The translations under genes were made by a program, and so were the position numbers. Source: a virus. Taken from it: a DNA stretch of 22,583 nt. The stretch covers positions 1 to 22,583 of the IMG/VR virus record IMGVR_UViG_3300037264_005251, one strand, 5' to 3'. Positions 7,372 to 15,050 of this stretch are shown here, in pieces. The stretch's first letter is position 1. Every line of letters starts with the position of its first letter. The notes below the pieces were generated by a model. That model ran no database searches, was not told the origin of the DNA, and saw only the letters and a program-made list of their open reading frames with translations.

Positions 7372-7962
7372 TTATGTGTATGCTGCTACGCTTGCTAAAG
7401 CTGTCTGGTTTGCTGATTCAAAAACAAGCTTGCCTGTTCCTGTTTTATTGAATGCAGGAAACTTTGCTTCGATAGCAAATTTGACAATGCCATCGGTGAA
7501 ACTTGGTTTCACACTCGTGATATATCCGTCAGCAAACTGCATGCGCAATGAATCTGTTGATGCAGCCGTTGCTACTCCTGCTGAGCTTGTTGGTGTCAAC
7601 GCTGTATCATTTGACCATAATAAGATCATCTTAATGCGCAAGCGTGTTCTATCTGAAGTTATCGTCTGCGGTTCTGTTGTCGTTGTATTTGTGTACAAGA
7701 GATCAAAGAAGCCTGTAGCTGCACCTGCTGCTGTCGTTGCTGTGCCTGCTTCTGTTGGATACGCTTCAAGCGTAATAGTTGTCTCCTCTTGTGGATTGAA
7801 TTTTGCAATTCTGCCGCCTGCTATATCAGGTATAAATTCAACGCCTTTTTCTCCTACATCAATATCTATTGTTTCTGTCATTGCTTGGAAATTCATGTAG
7901 CTTGCACTTGCTACTCCAATTGTTACCCAAGCATATTCTGTCCATGCGTCTGGAAAAGCCAT
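7372..7962 (-). CDS. Major tail tube protein (196 aa)
   Basis: This is a beta-rich protein of a size usual for siphovirus tail tubes, placed after the tail completion proteins and before the chaperone/tape measure genes. Features include MAFPDAWTEYAWVTIGVASA at the N-terminus, KFNPQEETTITLEAYPTEAG (about residues 54-73) and a C-terminal strand-rich part (SVKPSFTDGIVKFAIEAKFP). Subunits would stack as hexameric rings around the tape measure protein. It has no cysteine. It has one of the strongest ribosome binding sites in the operon (AGGAGGATAACAAA before ATG), as expected for an abundant product. The call is from position, size and composition rather than a catalytic motif. Confidence 0.75.
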   Translation of the reverse strand: MAFPDAWTEYAWVTIGVASASYMNFQAMTETIDIDVGEKGVEFIPDIAGGRIAKFNPQEETTITLEAYPTEAGTATTAAGAATGFFDLLYTNTTTTEPQTITSDRTRLRIKMILLWSNDTALTPTSSAGVATAASTDSLRMQFADGYITSVKPSFTDGIVKFAIEAKFPAFNKTGTGKLVFESANQTALASVAAYT

Positions 7963-7966
7963 TTTG

Positions 7967-8458
7967 TTATCCTCCTAGTGTTTTGATAATTTGTGTTTGA
8001 ACTGTTCGTGCTGTCTTGGGATATTGTTCTAAAATCCCTTGAATAGCAATCTGCTCTAAATCAATTCCTCGTCCCATGTCACTCCAAGGAACTGGATAAT
8101 TAACAAAGTTACGTACTGGCTTTCCTTTTGCAGTAAGCCATTGCTTTATAGGAACCATTGACTTATGAATCCAATGCTGCCGAGTTCCAGGAGATTGAAA
8201 TAATGCTGCTTCTCCTGTAATATTTAACTGTGCTCGTTTGGTGCTTAAACGCTTGACGAAAATCAGCTGTTTAAGTCTATTTCCTCGAAATTGGTGATGC
8301 TCTAAAAACCATGTTTCTAATGCTTTTTCTCCTGCTTTAGCAGTTTGAAATGATAGAGCGGCTGGAATTTCCTGAAACATCATATTCTGGAGGCGAACGA
8401 TTTTTCCACTTAGGCGATTCATGCCACCAAGCTTAACTTTGAATTGAACACGCGCCAT
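7967..8458 (-). CDS. Tail completion / neck protein, HK97 gp10-like candidate (163 aa)
   Basis: The basic N-terminus MARVQFKVKLGGMNRLSGKI leads into helices (residues about 25-50) with AAL.FQTAKAGEKALETWF, a layout like HK97 gp10-type proteins that join head and tail. A later W-rich segment (QHWIHKSMVPIKQWL, about 95-109) and a C-terminal helix follow. The start at 8458 overlaps the previous stop (TAATG). The SD of the tail tube gene is made from its last codons (GGA GGA TAA), so expression is tightly linked. Assignment is by gene order (between the terminator candidate and tail tube) and general pattern. Confidence 0.6.
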   Translation of the reverse strand: MARVQFKVKLGGMNRLSGKIVRLQNMMFQEIPAALSFQTAKAGEKALETWFLEHHQFRGNRLKQLIFVKRLSTKRAQLNITGEAALFQSPGTRQHWIHKSMVPIKQWLTAKGKPVRNFVNYPVPWSDMGRGIDLEQIAIQGILEQYPKTARTVQTQIIKTLGG

Positions 8459-8895
8459 TAGACTTGGCCTCGAAAGTTGAGTCGAATCTGCTGCATATTG
8501 AAGATCTTTCCATTGATTTCAATGCCGTCAGTAGAACCATCTACAAGCATATTATTTGCTAAAGAAAGGCCATAGCATCTGAGGCATGAATGATTGCATA
8601 GCAATGTGCATCGAACATTGTCGATCCCTTGATCGACCTGACGCTTGGACTTGCATCCCAGTGCGACAACATCTATTATGACTGAAATGTCATTTAATTG
8701 TTTGTTTCTATTGACAGAAAGTGCTGTTGAATTTACTTCTGCTGGATTTACAACAAAGCAAGGAAATGCAGGATCTTGTTCTGGGAATGCTGAAACCACA
8801 GTCCATCCACTTGGCTTGCAGGTATTAAGAAGCGTAGCAACTGTATTAAAGACGTTTTGATGGATACATGCTTTAGTAAGTAGTTCATATCCCAT
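8458..8895 (-). CDS. Tail terminator candidate (145 aa, Cys-enriched)
   Basis: The protein has the alpha/beta pattern of tail terminators (lambda gpU, SPP1 gp17 type). There is an N-terminal helix (about residues 1-25), FPEQDPAFPCFVVNPAEVN (about 37-55), a strand DISVIIDVVAL (about 69-79), a helix QVDQGIDNVRCTLL and a final strand QIRLNFRGQV. It would cap the tail tube and contact the connector. It has 8 Cys in 145 residues, more than most neighbours, with four in the CTLLCNHSCLRC segment. GAGGAAAAACT precedes ATG at 8895. A 95-bp gap upstream separates it from the head-closure gene. Confidence 0.55.
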   Translation of the reverse strand: MGYELLTKACIHQNVFNTVATLLNTCKPSGWTVVSAFPEQDPAFPCFVVNPAEVNSTALSVNRNKQLNDISVIIDVVALGCKSKRQVDQGIDNVRCTLLCNHSCLRCYGLSLANNMLVDGSTDGIEINGKIFNMQQIRLNFRGQV

Positions 8896-8970
8896 AGTTT
8901 TTCCTCAGAGCTACGCTCGTTGTCAATCTAACAGCCCGCAGACTGTGATTCAAGAAGACACTTTCGAGAA

Positions 8971-8978
8971 TTTAAATA
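8971..8978 (-). promoter_or_regulatory. Possible internal TATA box in the 95-bp gap
   Basis: On the minus strand TATTTAAA lies in the largest gap (8896-8990) of the left half of the operon. Transcription would begin near 8947 and leave a leader of about 50 nt to the ATG at 8895, with two small GC-containing hairpins (around 8929-8942 and 8904-8914). This could be a secondary promoter for the tail genes. AT-rich sequence makes such a match cheap, so confidence is low. Confidence 0.25.
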
Positions 8979-8990
8979 GTGAATAGTATA

Positions 8991-9362
8991 CTACTCTTTC
9001 TTGCGAAGGATAATTGCTTGGGCTAGCTTTGATCCATTGAACATCACAGGGCGTACTTCACGAATCCAATATTCTTGGCTATCAAAGGTAACTCGATCAT
9101 TGACATCAATGGATGTCCCTGACTTGATGAGAAGTCTGACTTCTCCTTCTGCTAAGTCTCCGAATTTCTCTAAGCCTGTTCGTAACTTGACATAATTGCT
9201 AGGAATCGAATTAATAGTTGATGTCGATGTGCTTTCTGATGGCGTGTCATAGCCAAAATTAGAAGCTGTTTCTGTCACTGCTGTGAATGTTATCTGCGTT
9301 CTCAGATTTGCGTCATCGATCAGACTTTCAAAGTAAGTTTTAAGATCTGCGCCAAGTGTCAT
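8991..9362 (-). CDS. Head closure / stopper protein candidate (123 aa)
   Basis: I chose the ATG at 9362 (MTLGADLKTYFESLIDD) because GGAGG lies 5 nt upstream and the ATG overlaps the stop of the membrane-protein gene (ATGA). The longer frame from 9374 lacks this support. The sequence has an N-terminal helix, a Ser/Thr-rich linker (about residues 40-52) and a beta-barrel part with VKLRTGLEKFGDLAEGEVRL and DRVTFDSQEYWIREVRPV, typical of small head-tail joining proteins of the stopper type (SPP1 gp16, HK97 gp7-like). It would seal the connector after packaging. No Cys. Confidence 0.6.
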   Translation of the reverse strand: MTLGADLKTYFESLIDDANLRTQITFTAVTETASNFGYDTPSESTSTSTINSIPSNYVKLRTGLEKFGDLAEGEVRLLIKSGTSIDVNDRVTFDSQEYWIREVRPVMFNGSKLAQAIILRKKE

Positions 9363-9739
9363 AAATGCCTCCAAATGTAGATTAAAAGAGAGATATTTCC
9401 TAGAATAAATAAGCCTCTCGTGATTTCTGTTGCAGCCCCATGATAGAATACTGCGCTAACAATACTTGCAGTCATTCCCAGCAAAGCAAATACTACAAGG
9501 AAATAACGCTCTTTGAATGCCTTTCTTTTGTAGAATGCAGCGAGGCCCATAAACGTGAAAACGAAGAAGTTTACAAAAGCAAGAATAACCACCATAGGCG
9601 GGCTTCCAACCAAGCGAACACCAATTACCGCTGCTATCAGTCCTATAAGAGAATAAATAGTCTTATTTTGAGTAGCAATGACTACATCAAGCTTGCTGTT
9701 CATTGATCCTATTGCCAAAGACAGGTCATCGAGTTTCAT
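9359..9739 (-). CDS. Small membrane protein with four predicted helices (126 aa), holin-like candidate
   Basis: After a soluble N-terminus (residues 1-27) there are four hydrophobic segments at about 28-43, 48-69, 79-99 and 107-123, with basic loops (YKRKAFKERY at about 70-79) that predict the orientation. No family motif was recognised. It sits between the surface-protein/53-aa pair and the head-closure gene, in the middle of the connector module, which is an unusual place for a membrane protein. It could act in virus release like a holin, in tail-related membrane contact, or be an accessory cargo gene. The end overlaps the head-closure ATG (ATGA). Confidence 0.7.
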   Translation of the reverse strand: MKLDDLSLAIGSMNSKLDVVIATQNKTIYSLIGLIAAVIGVRLVGSPPMVVILAFVNFFVFTFMGLAAFYKRKAFKERYFLVVFALLGMTASIVSAVFYHGAATEITRGLFILGNISLLIYIWRHL

Positions 9740-9742
9740 AGA

Positions 9743-9904
9743 TTAAGCAGACCGTCCATCAAGTATTTGCTGCACTTTGGTCATAAATCGTTGTGCTCCT
9801 ATTTTGACATCTCCTAATGTCCCGCCTTGCGTGCGCATTGTGGCCAAAAATGTTGTTACTTCACTCGCCACAATCGCATCAATTTGTGCATCTGTTAAGC
9901 TCAT
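9743..9904 (-). CDS. Unknown 53-aa protein
   Basis: This is a short ORF beginning MSLTDAQIDAIVASEVTTFL with a very good ribosome binding site (AGGAGGAAACA before the ATG at 9904), overlapping the stop codon of the 553-aa gene. The sequence is one amphipathic helix, a Gly turn (TQGGTLGD) and a second helix with Gln/Lys. It ends 3 nt before the membrane-protein ATG. No known family is recognised. It may be a small partner of the surface protein upstream or of the membrane protein downstream. Confidence 0.7.
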   Translation of the reverse strand: MSLTDAQIDAIVASEVTTFLATMRTQGGTLGDVKIGAQRFMTKVQQILDGRSA

Positions 9905-9913
9905 TGTTTCCTC

Positions 9914-11575
9914 CTATGTTCGTATTGCTACCCATTGCACCTTAATATTTGTTCCTGCTCCCAATGTAAGGAGTGTCACGTTCGTTCTTAGCATTGTTGC
10001 GGGTGCTGTGTTCGTAAAAACTGCTACGCCTGAACCTGTTGCATTGGTATGCGTGGCAATTGTAAACCAGTTAGTGCCCGAATCGAGCGATCCTTGAAGC
10101 AAGACCGTCCATGCTGTTACTACTCCCGTCTGGAAAACGACAAGCGTATGCGTATCGGTCGCTTCTCCTGTCGTATTAACGCTTGTGCCTGTTGTAGCTG
10201 TTGTGAACGTTTCATTCTGCAAATAGCGGTTTATTCTTTGATAGGTGTTCCCGCTTGTGTCTTCCCATACTTCACGGGAGATCGTTACAACTCCATTTGG
10301 TGCGGTGAGAAGATTTGCTGTGCTTACGACACGTGGCGTAACCGTTGTTGATACATCTGTTATAGCAACTGCTCCAATGCCTAAACCAGCGAACGAAAAT
10401 TGGTACCAAGGTATGCCAACGTAGCCGACATGGAGAGGAGTTACTGCTGTGCCTATCTCTGTTCCAGAAACATTTCTTAGATTTGTATGCAAGGCCCGAA
10501 ATGAAGTCATTCGAAGAGCACCAGCATCACCTTCATCAACGACATCGGGAGACGTATCATCAAGCTCTGCGCCAATCATGGCAACTTTGCTTGTAGCTGG
10601 TGTAAATGCTGCATCATCAGTAAAGATAACATCATCGATTAACTGAAGTGATGTTGTTTGTTCTCCTTGGCATGCAGAAGTTGCTGCGCCACTTGGCAGA
10701 GCTGAATTACATATACTTACATTTGCACAGAGGTTTGCCGCAGTTGCCTGACAAACTGCTACGGAGTTTGTTATTGTTGTAACCGCAGTAACTGTTCCAA
10801 TATTCCATGTTCCACATTGGCCAACATTGCCAATATTTGCTGTTCCAGCTACAAGTGTCGGTAATCGAGTGACATCAACATCTAAACCATTCGTTGTATC
10901 TCCACGCATGCGATCCCATGTAGTTCCATTAAAAAGAGAATTATAGGTTCCAACAGATGTAACGGTTGGGTTTGTTACTGTGTCAGCTAAAGCTGCAACT
11001 GCAATAAGTTCAGTATCAACACAAAGATTTGACGCTGTTGTATTGCATACACATACTGGATTTGTAATTGATGTAACTGCGGTAATTGTTCCACAAACAG
11101 GAACTAAGTCATTGGTTGCTATGGTTACTCTCTGAGTGCCAGTGTCACGTACACCTGTATTAAGTGAGATAGCAACTCCACCCTGGCATACGAGATTAGT
11201 AACTGTCGTTACTGTTCCTACATTTGGCGTGTTGCAAACATTAACATTTGCGCATAAATTGCTTGCTGTTCCTTGGCAGACACCAATCGAACCATCATGT
11301 GATATCCACAAGGCTCCTCTGCTTGTTGTTCTCAATGAAACAGCATCATCTAACACAGGCGTGAGCGTGTCTAATGTGTCACACCTTCGAGCCATCGAAA
11401 GTGTTCCTGTTGGTGTTGCTCCGAGAGCTGTATCTTCTGCATACTGGCATCCACCGCCAAAAGAAGTTATTTGAACGCCACTTGCGTCAATTAAAGAAAC
11501 ATCGACTGTTGTGCAATCGCCACGTGCACTAAACTTTTTCTTTTCATTGTCGTAGACATTTGAGTTAAGGGCCAT
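9914..11575 (-). CDS. Repeat-rich virion surface protein (553 aa)
   Basis: The N-terminal part (about residues 85-305) has degenerate repeats built on VTxVTN..V.VCQ.TASNLCANV..CN and GQCGTWNIGTVTAVTTITN, patterns common in phage fibre or decoration proteins. All 16 Cys lie in residues 1-305. Residues about 330-375 (AMIGAELDD.SPDVVDEGDA then RMTSFRALHTNLRN) match a module I know from many phage virion proteins. The C-terminus (about 485-553, AWTVLLQGSLDSGTNWFTIA) is a beta-sandwich-like domain shared with the two plus-strand genes at 21487 and 21824. No enzyme motif. A head or neck fibre or decoration role is likely, given its place between connector and head-closure genes. Confidence 0.65.
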   Translation of the reverse strand: MALNSNVYDNEKKKFSARGDCTTVDVSLIDASGVQITSFGGGCQYAEDTALGATPTGTLSMARRCDTLDTLTPVLDDAVSLRTTSRGALWISHDGSIGVCQGTASNLCANVNVCNTPNVGTVTTVTNLVCQGGVAISLNTGVRDTGTQRVTIATNDLVPVCGTITAVTSITNPVCVCNTTASNLCVDTELIAVAALADTVTNPTVTSVGTYNSLFNGTTWDRMRGDTTNGLDVDVTRLPTLVAGTANIGNVGQCGTWNIGTVTAVTTITNSVAVCQATAANLCANVSICNSALPSGAATSACQGEQTTSLQLIDDVIFTDDAAFTPATSKVAMIGAELDDTSPDVVDEGDAGALRMTSFRALHTNLRNVSGTEIGTAVTPLHVGYVGIPWYQFSFAGLGIGAVAITDVSTTVTPRVVSTANLLTAPNGVVTISREVWEDTSGNTYQRINRYLQNETFTTATTGTSVNTTGEATDTHTLVVFQTGVVTAWTVLLQGSLDSGTNWFTIATHTNATGSGVAVFTNTAPATMLRTNVTLLTLGAGTNIKVQWVAIRT

Positions 11576-11576
11576 G

Positions 11577-12329
11577 TCATCGTACTACATCCACTTTGAA
11601 TGCACCCACTACTTCATTTTGAAGTCGTTTGATATCAAGGTCCAAGCTTTGCATATAGTTGACACTTTGTGTGATATTCTTTGAAATCGATAATCCATCC
11701 AAGCTGAATGAATCAATTGATGAAAACTGAGAGAGATTTGCTTTCGTTGCCAGAATCCTTCTGGCGACCATCTTTGTAGACAATTGCTGAACTGTTGCTG
11801 GTATTGCAGAATATCCATATTTGTAGGTCGTACAAATAGCTCTTGGATGCCCATATATAGGACCACACGAAGTAAACACAATCTTGCCTGTTTCTTTGTC
11901 CAGAAAATAGCTTCCGCCACTACCGGTATTTTCTGTTAAGGCTGTAAAAGAATCTGCTGCGTTTCCAAATGAGCTAGAGCCATTTACTCCAAGTGATGTT
12001 ATTGAGACGATTGGTCGTCTCTGCGGGCCGCCACTAACGTCTTGAAGAAAAACAGCATTGGGAATGCTCCCTGTAAGATTTTGCCCAGCGACAAGCCCCC
12101 AATAGCGATTATTATTATCAGAAAATGCGGTATCAGATGTAAAAGGGATAATTGCAGCAGTAACCGTGCAACCATCGCTTCCTGTTCCGAACTTTGTTCC
12201 GCTCAGCTCTTCTATTTCAGCTTCTGCTTCAGTAATCCAATTCGCAACAGTCGTGCACGTAGGTGTACTACTTGCATCAAATGTTTGCTGTAGTTCTACT
12301 CCTATGCAACCGACAGTCGTATATGCCAT
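11577..12329 (-). CDS. Head-tail connector (adaptor) candidate, gp6-like (250 aa)
   Basis: The position after capsid and decoration genes, and helices near both ends, fit a gp6-type adaptor that binds below the portal. The N-terminal helix WITEAEAEIEELSGT (about residues 31-45) and later AVQQLSTKMVARRILATKAN-like helix (about 178-197) are typical of this family. Between them is an inserted beta-rich part with DKETGKIVFTS.GPIYGHP. It is longer than usual for the family (often 100-170 aa). It has 5 Cys. The start codon at 12329 lies in a CATAAG/CTTATG inverted repeat and lacks a good ribosome binding site. Confidence 0.55.
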   Translation of the reverse strand: MAYTTVGCIGVELQQTFDASSTPTCTTVANWITEAEAEIEELSGTKFGTGSDGCTVTAAIIPFTSDTAFSDNNNRYWGLVAGQNLTGSIPNAVFLQDVSGGPQRRPIVSITSLGVNGSSSFGNAADSFTALTENTGSGGSYFLDKETGKIVFTSCGPIYGHPRAICTTYKYGYSAIPATVQQLSTKMVARRILATKANLSQFSSIDSFSLDGLSISKNITQSVNYMQSLDLDIKRLQNEVVGAFKVDVVR

Positions 12330-12342
12330 AAGTTCAACTCAC

Positions 12343-12609
12343 TTATGAGCATCTCTTGCCCCAAGCGATATAGCCGCCACAATGTCCAGTTTCTAAAGCT
12401 GTAAGGTCGATACATCGTCCATTCGCTGATGGAACAACGAGTATTGTTGAAGTTCCCACAATTTCCGAATAGATACTGACTGCTCCTGGATCGGCCATAA
12501 TGCCTAAAGTGATTGTGCCTGTTGTGACTGCTGCTGCTGTCCAACATCCTGTTTCTACTTTCTTATTTCCGAACGTTGTTCGGGTAATACAACTTGTACT
12601 AAATGCCAT
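12343..12609 (-). CDS. Small Cys-rich capsid decoration candidate (88 aa)
   Basis: This small beta-type protein lies directly after the major capsid gene, where head decoration proteins are usually encoded. It starts MAFSTSCITRTTFGNKKVET and contains GIMADPGAVSIYSEI (about residues 36-50) and a C-terminal GHCGGYIAWGKRC. There are 5 Cys in 88 residues, in contrast with the single Cys of the capsid protein. It has a strong ribosome binding site (GGAGGATTATT before ATG), as needed for a high-copy virion protein. Function is inferred from position, size and expression signals. Confidence 0.55.
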   Translation of the reverse strand: MAFSTSCITRTTFGNKKVETGCWTAAAVTTGTITLGIMADPGAVSIYSEIVGTSTILVVPSANGRCIDLTALETGHCGGYIAWGKRCS

Positions 12610-12635
12610 AATAATCCTCCATGCTCTAAGATTTT

Positions 12636-12665
12636 CCTCGATTGAGGGAAGGCATTGCAGCCTTC
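12636..12665 (-). other. Two back-to-back hairpins after the capsid gene
   Basis: In the 76-nt gap after the capsid stop, GAAGGC-TGCAAT-GCCTTC (12665-12648) and CCTC-AATC-GAGG (12647-12636) form adjacent hairpins on the minus-strand RNA. No T-run follows, so a simple terminator is unlikely. They could protect the 3' end of a processed capsid mRNA or tune expression of downstream genes. Confidence 0.45.
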
Positions 12666-12685
12666 AAAGCTTACTATCTCTTTAC

Positions 12686-13864
12686 TTAGACATTTTCTAA
12701 GTTAAAGATGGTTACTTGCGAATCAAATCGCTTCATGACTAAGACACCATAGGACTTGTAATAACCTCCACTGGAATCTGCGCCATACACTGTTCGTGTT
12801 CCATCGTCTCCGATGACTGGAACGTGCACTGCATTAACTCCGCCAACATAGACCATAAATATATTGTCTAAGTCAAGCAAAAAGACACAATTGTCTGCAT
12901 TGCCTGGCGTGGTCGTTACGCTTGAAGAAACAACTTTAACAATTGCTACATCATCCATAAATCGTGAACCAATAAGAGGTATTCTTCTGTAGGATAATAC
13001 TCTAAAGCCACCATCGAACTCAATCGTATTTCCTGTTGAAAGGAATCGCTGTTGTGCTTGAAGGAGTGCTGCGACTTTATCGACACGTTCTTCTGACATC
13101 AAGAAGATTCTTCGATTGTTCTTTGCGCCACGCTTATTTGATTTCGTTATTGACGAATCTAAATGATCGAGCGTTAACGCAACTGTTGATCCGCCTCCAG
13201 CTACACCCGTTGCATCAACTGCTTGTGCATTAAGATATGTGGTTGTAGTCGAACGAACAGTTCCATAGATTGTTGATGTATCCAACATGCCATTTAGCGT
13301 GGCTGTACCGACGCCATTCAGCATCAAGCCACCTCGTGCTGTGGAATTTTTGTCTCCATAGAGTCCATTAAATCCACCAACAACGTTTCCTGATGTGCTC
13401 GATGCTGTCGTATTTCTGCCAACGATAATCTGTCGTTCTTCGCCTGTGGCCATAGCATCTGCTGCAAAACGAGCCTCTTCCATGAGCTGATCGCCCATGC
13501 CTGCTGCAACCATCAGTCCTGAGACACTATAATCTGCTCGGTATCCTACTGCTGGAGCAAAAAGCTGTTGCTTTGCACTTGCTTGTGCAGTATTTGTCGA
13601 ACCTTCTGTAAAGAATGCAAACGAGGTATTGCCCCAACTATTGCCTGTTCCTTCAGTAACGAGGTTCCAAATATATGCAAGTTGATTAATATTAACACTT
13701 CGCAATAATGGGCGAAGATCAGTCATTTTATTATATGCTTCAACTGGTAGTTCTTCTATTCTTTTTTGGATTTCTGCGCCACCCGCCCCTGATCCTAATG
13801 CTGTTGTAGTATTAAGACCAGTCGTCAAAGAAGCGCGTACTTCCATCAATGTTTGATAGCTCAT
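12686..13864 (-). CDS. HK97-fold major capsid protein (392 aa)
   Basis: The protein follows the protease/scaffold and has the expected size. Residues about 30-60 (AEIQKRIEELPVEAYNKMTDLRPLL) are the N-arm and helix; the long central part contains VSGLMVAAGMGDQLMEEARFA (spine-helix-like) and the C-terminal part a P-domain-like strand set (KRGAKNNRRIFLMSEERVDKVAALLQA, FRVLSYRRIPLIGSRFMDDVAI). It forms the icosahedral shell. It contains only one Cys. The ATG at 13864 has AGGAGGAGATAAT upstream, built from the last codons of the protease gene. The family call rests on position and pattern; I see no covalent cross-link motif I could claim. Confidence 0.85.
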   Translation of the reverse strand: MSYQTLMEVRASLTTGLNTTTALGSGAGGAEIQKRIEELPVEAYNKMTDLRPLLRSVNINQLAYIWNLVTEGTGNSWGNTSFAFFTEGSTNTAQASAKQQLFAPAVGYRADYSVSGLMVAAGMGDQLMEEARFAADAMATGEERQIIVGRNTTASSTSGNVVGGFNGLYGDKNSTARGGLMLNGVGTATLNGMLDTSTIYGTVRSTTTTYLNAQAVDATGVAGGGSTVALTLDHLDSSITKSNKRGAKNNRRIFLMSEERVDKVAALLQAQQRFLSTGNTIEFDGGFRVLSYRRIPLIGSRFMDDVAIVKVVSSSVTTTPGNADNCVFLLDLDNIFMVYVGGVNAVHVPVIGDDGTRTVYGADSSGGYYKSYGVLVMKRFDSQVTIFNLENV

Positions 13865-13865
13865 A

Positions 13866-15050
13866 TTATCTCCTCCTGGTTAAGTTTATATCATCTGGAT
13901 CTCTTCGTGTTAACGCATTATAGTAATTTTCCAGCTCTGCTGGAAGTGGCTCTAATCGCGTTTCTGTTCTTGGATAAGCAGTTCTTCCTGCTGGATAGTC
14001 CTGTACTTTTATAAGTTTTGGCAGGATTTTTCGAATATTAGGATCAAATTGCAAGCTTAATGCTTCTCCTGGAGTGAGTGAACGAATCTTTTTGATGAGT
14101 TCCTCCTCAGACATGGCTTTTGTCTTGCTATCTTCTTCTTGAACGACAAAGCCTTTAGGAAGCACTTTCTGTTTCTCCAAATCTTCTTTCTGTTTTCTGA
14201 GATCTTCGAGTTCTTTCTGCATTCTCTGCATTTGAGCTTCCTGCTCTGTTTTTTGTCGCTCAATATCTCTCTTTTTGAGTTCTTCTTCAATCCTTTGCTG
14301 GACGATTTTGTTAATCTCATCATCTGGTATTCTTACTTCTATCTTTTGCTCTCCTTTCTGTTCAGGCTTTTCCATTTTTCTCTCCTCACGAGTTTCTATA
14401 ATATCTTGGATGCTCCTCATCACCACTTCGGTGATTGACGAGTTCGGACCCAATGCAGGATCAGCCACTAAGCTGATGCCATAAATATCCATGTCGTTTA
14501 TTTTATCAATGCCATTTTCTTGAATGGCTGACTTTGTTGTAAAATTGATGCTCATGCCGTTAAGGTAACCATGTAGCAAGCTGCCCATGATTGAGTTATA
14601 GTATTTTTCATGATCTCCATCAATTTCTGGAAAATAAGGATTTGATTCAAGCTCGACATATAACCCTTTATCGAGAACTTCAAAGTTTCTTAATTTGAAC
14701 AAAGGAAGCTCTTTAAGGCGAAGGTTTGAATCAAGTAGTGCAAGCTCTTCATCAAATTTTCCTTCAGATTTTTGCTTAAGATCTTTGATGATCTTTTTAG
14801 AGTTCATATTTGCTGCAATGTCATGCAGCGCGTCAATGAAAATTGGCTTATGCTTCATTTGCTCATACATGTTTTGCACGGCAGAATCAGTAAACAGGCT
14901 TCGAAAGCTCTGGACATTTCCTTTGTTGCGAATTGTCTTGTAAATATGTTCGACATTCGGAGCTACCGCATAGCCTTTAATAAGGTATTTCGGATGCTTC
15001 GCTTGTGTCTGGAGTGACCTGAGTTCTATTCTGTCGAGGATGAGTTTCAT
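13866..15050 (-). CDS. Prohead protease (S78-like) fused to a scaffold (394 aa)
   Basis: Residues 1-210 are a HK97-type prohead protease: the start [20 protein letters not shown], a candidate catalytic His76 in DALHD, candidate Ser167 in LNGMSINF (family G-x-S motif), and GISLVADPALGPNSSI (191-206). Residues about 215-297 are a charged, Glu/Lys/Gln-rich coiled coil, as in scaffolding (delta) domains. The C-terminus has LTPGEALSLQF and an Arg-rich tail. It cleaves scaffold and possibly capsid N-termini inside the prohead. The ATG at 15050 lies 74 nt inside the preceding gene and has no ribosome binding site. I keep it because the first residues look family-typical. Confidence 0.85.
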   Translation of the reverse strand: MKLILDRIELRSLQTQAKHPKYLIKGYAVAPNVEHIYKTIRNKGNVQSFRSLFTDSAVQNMYEQMKHKPIFIDALHDIAANMNSKKIIKDLKQKSEGKFDEELALLDSNLRLKELPLFKLRNFEVLDKGLYVELESNPYFPEIDGDHEKYYNSIMGSLLHGYLNGMSINFTTKSAIQENGIDKINDMDIYGISLVADPALGPNSSITEVVMRSIQDIIETREERKMEKPEQKGEQKIEVRIPDDEINKIVQQRIEEELKKRDIERQKTEQEAQMQRMQKELEDLRKQKEDLEKQKVLPKGFVVQEEDSKTKAMSEEELIKKIRSLTPGEALSLQFDPNIRKILPKLIKVQDYPAGRTAYPRTETRLEPLPAELENYYNALTRRDPDDINLTRRR

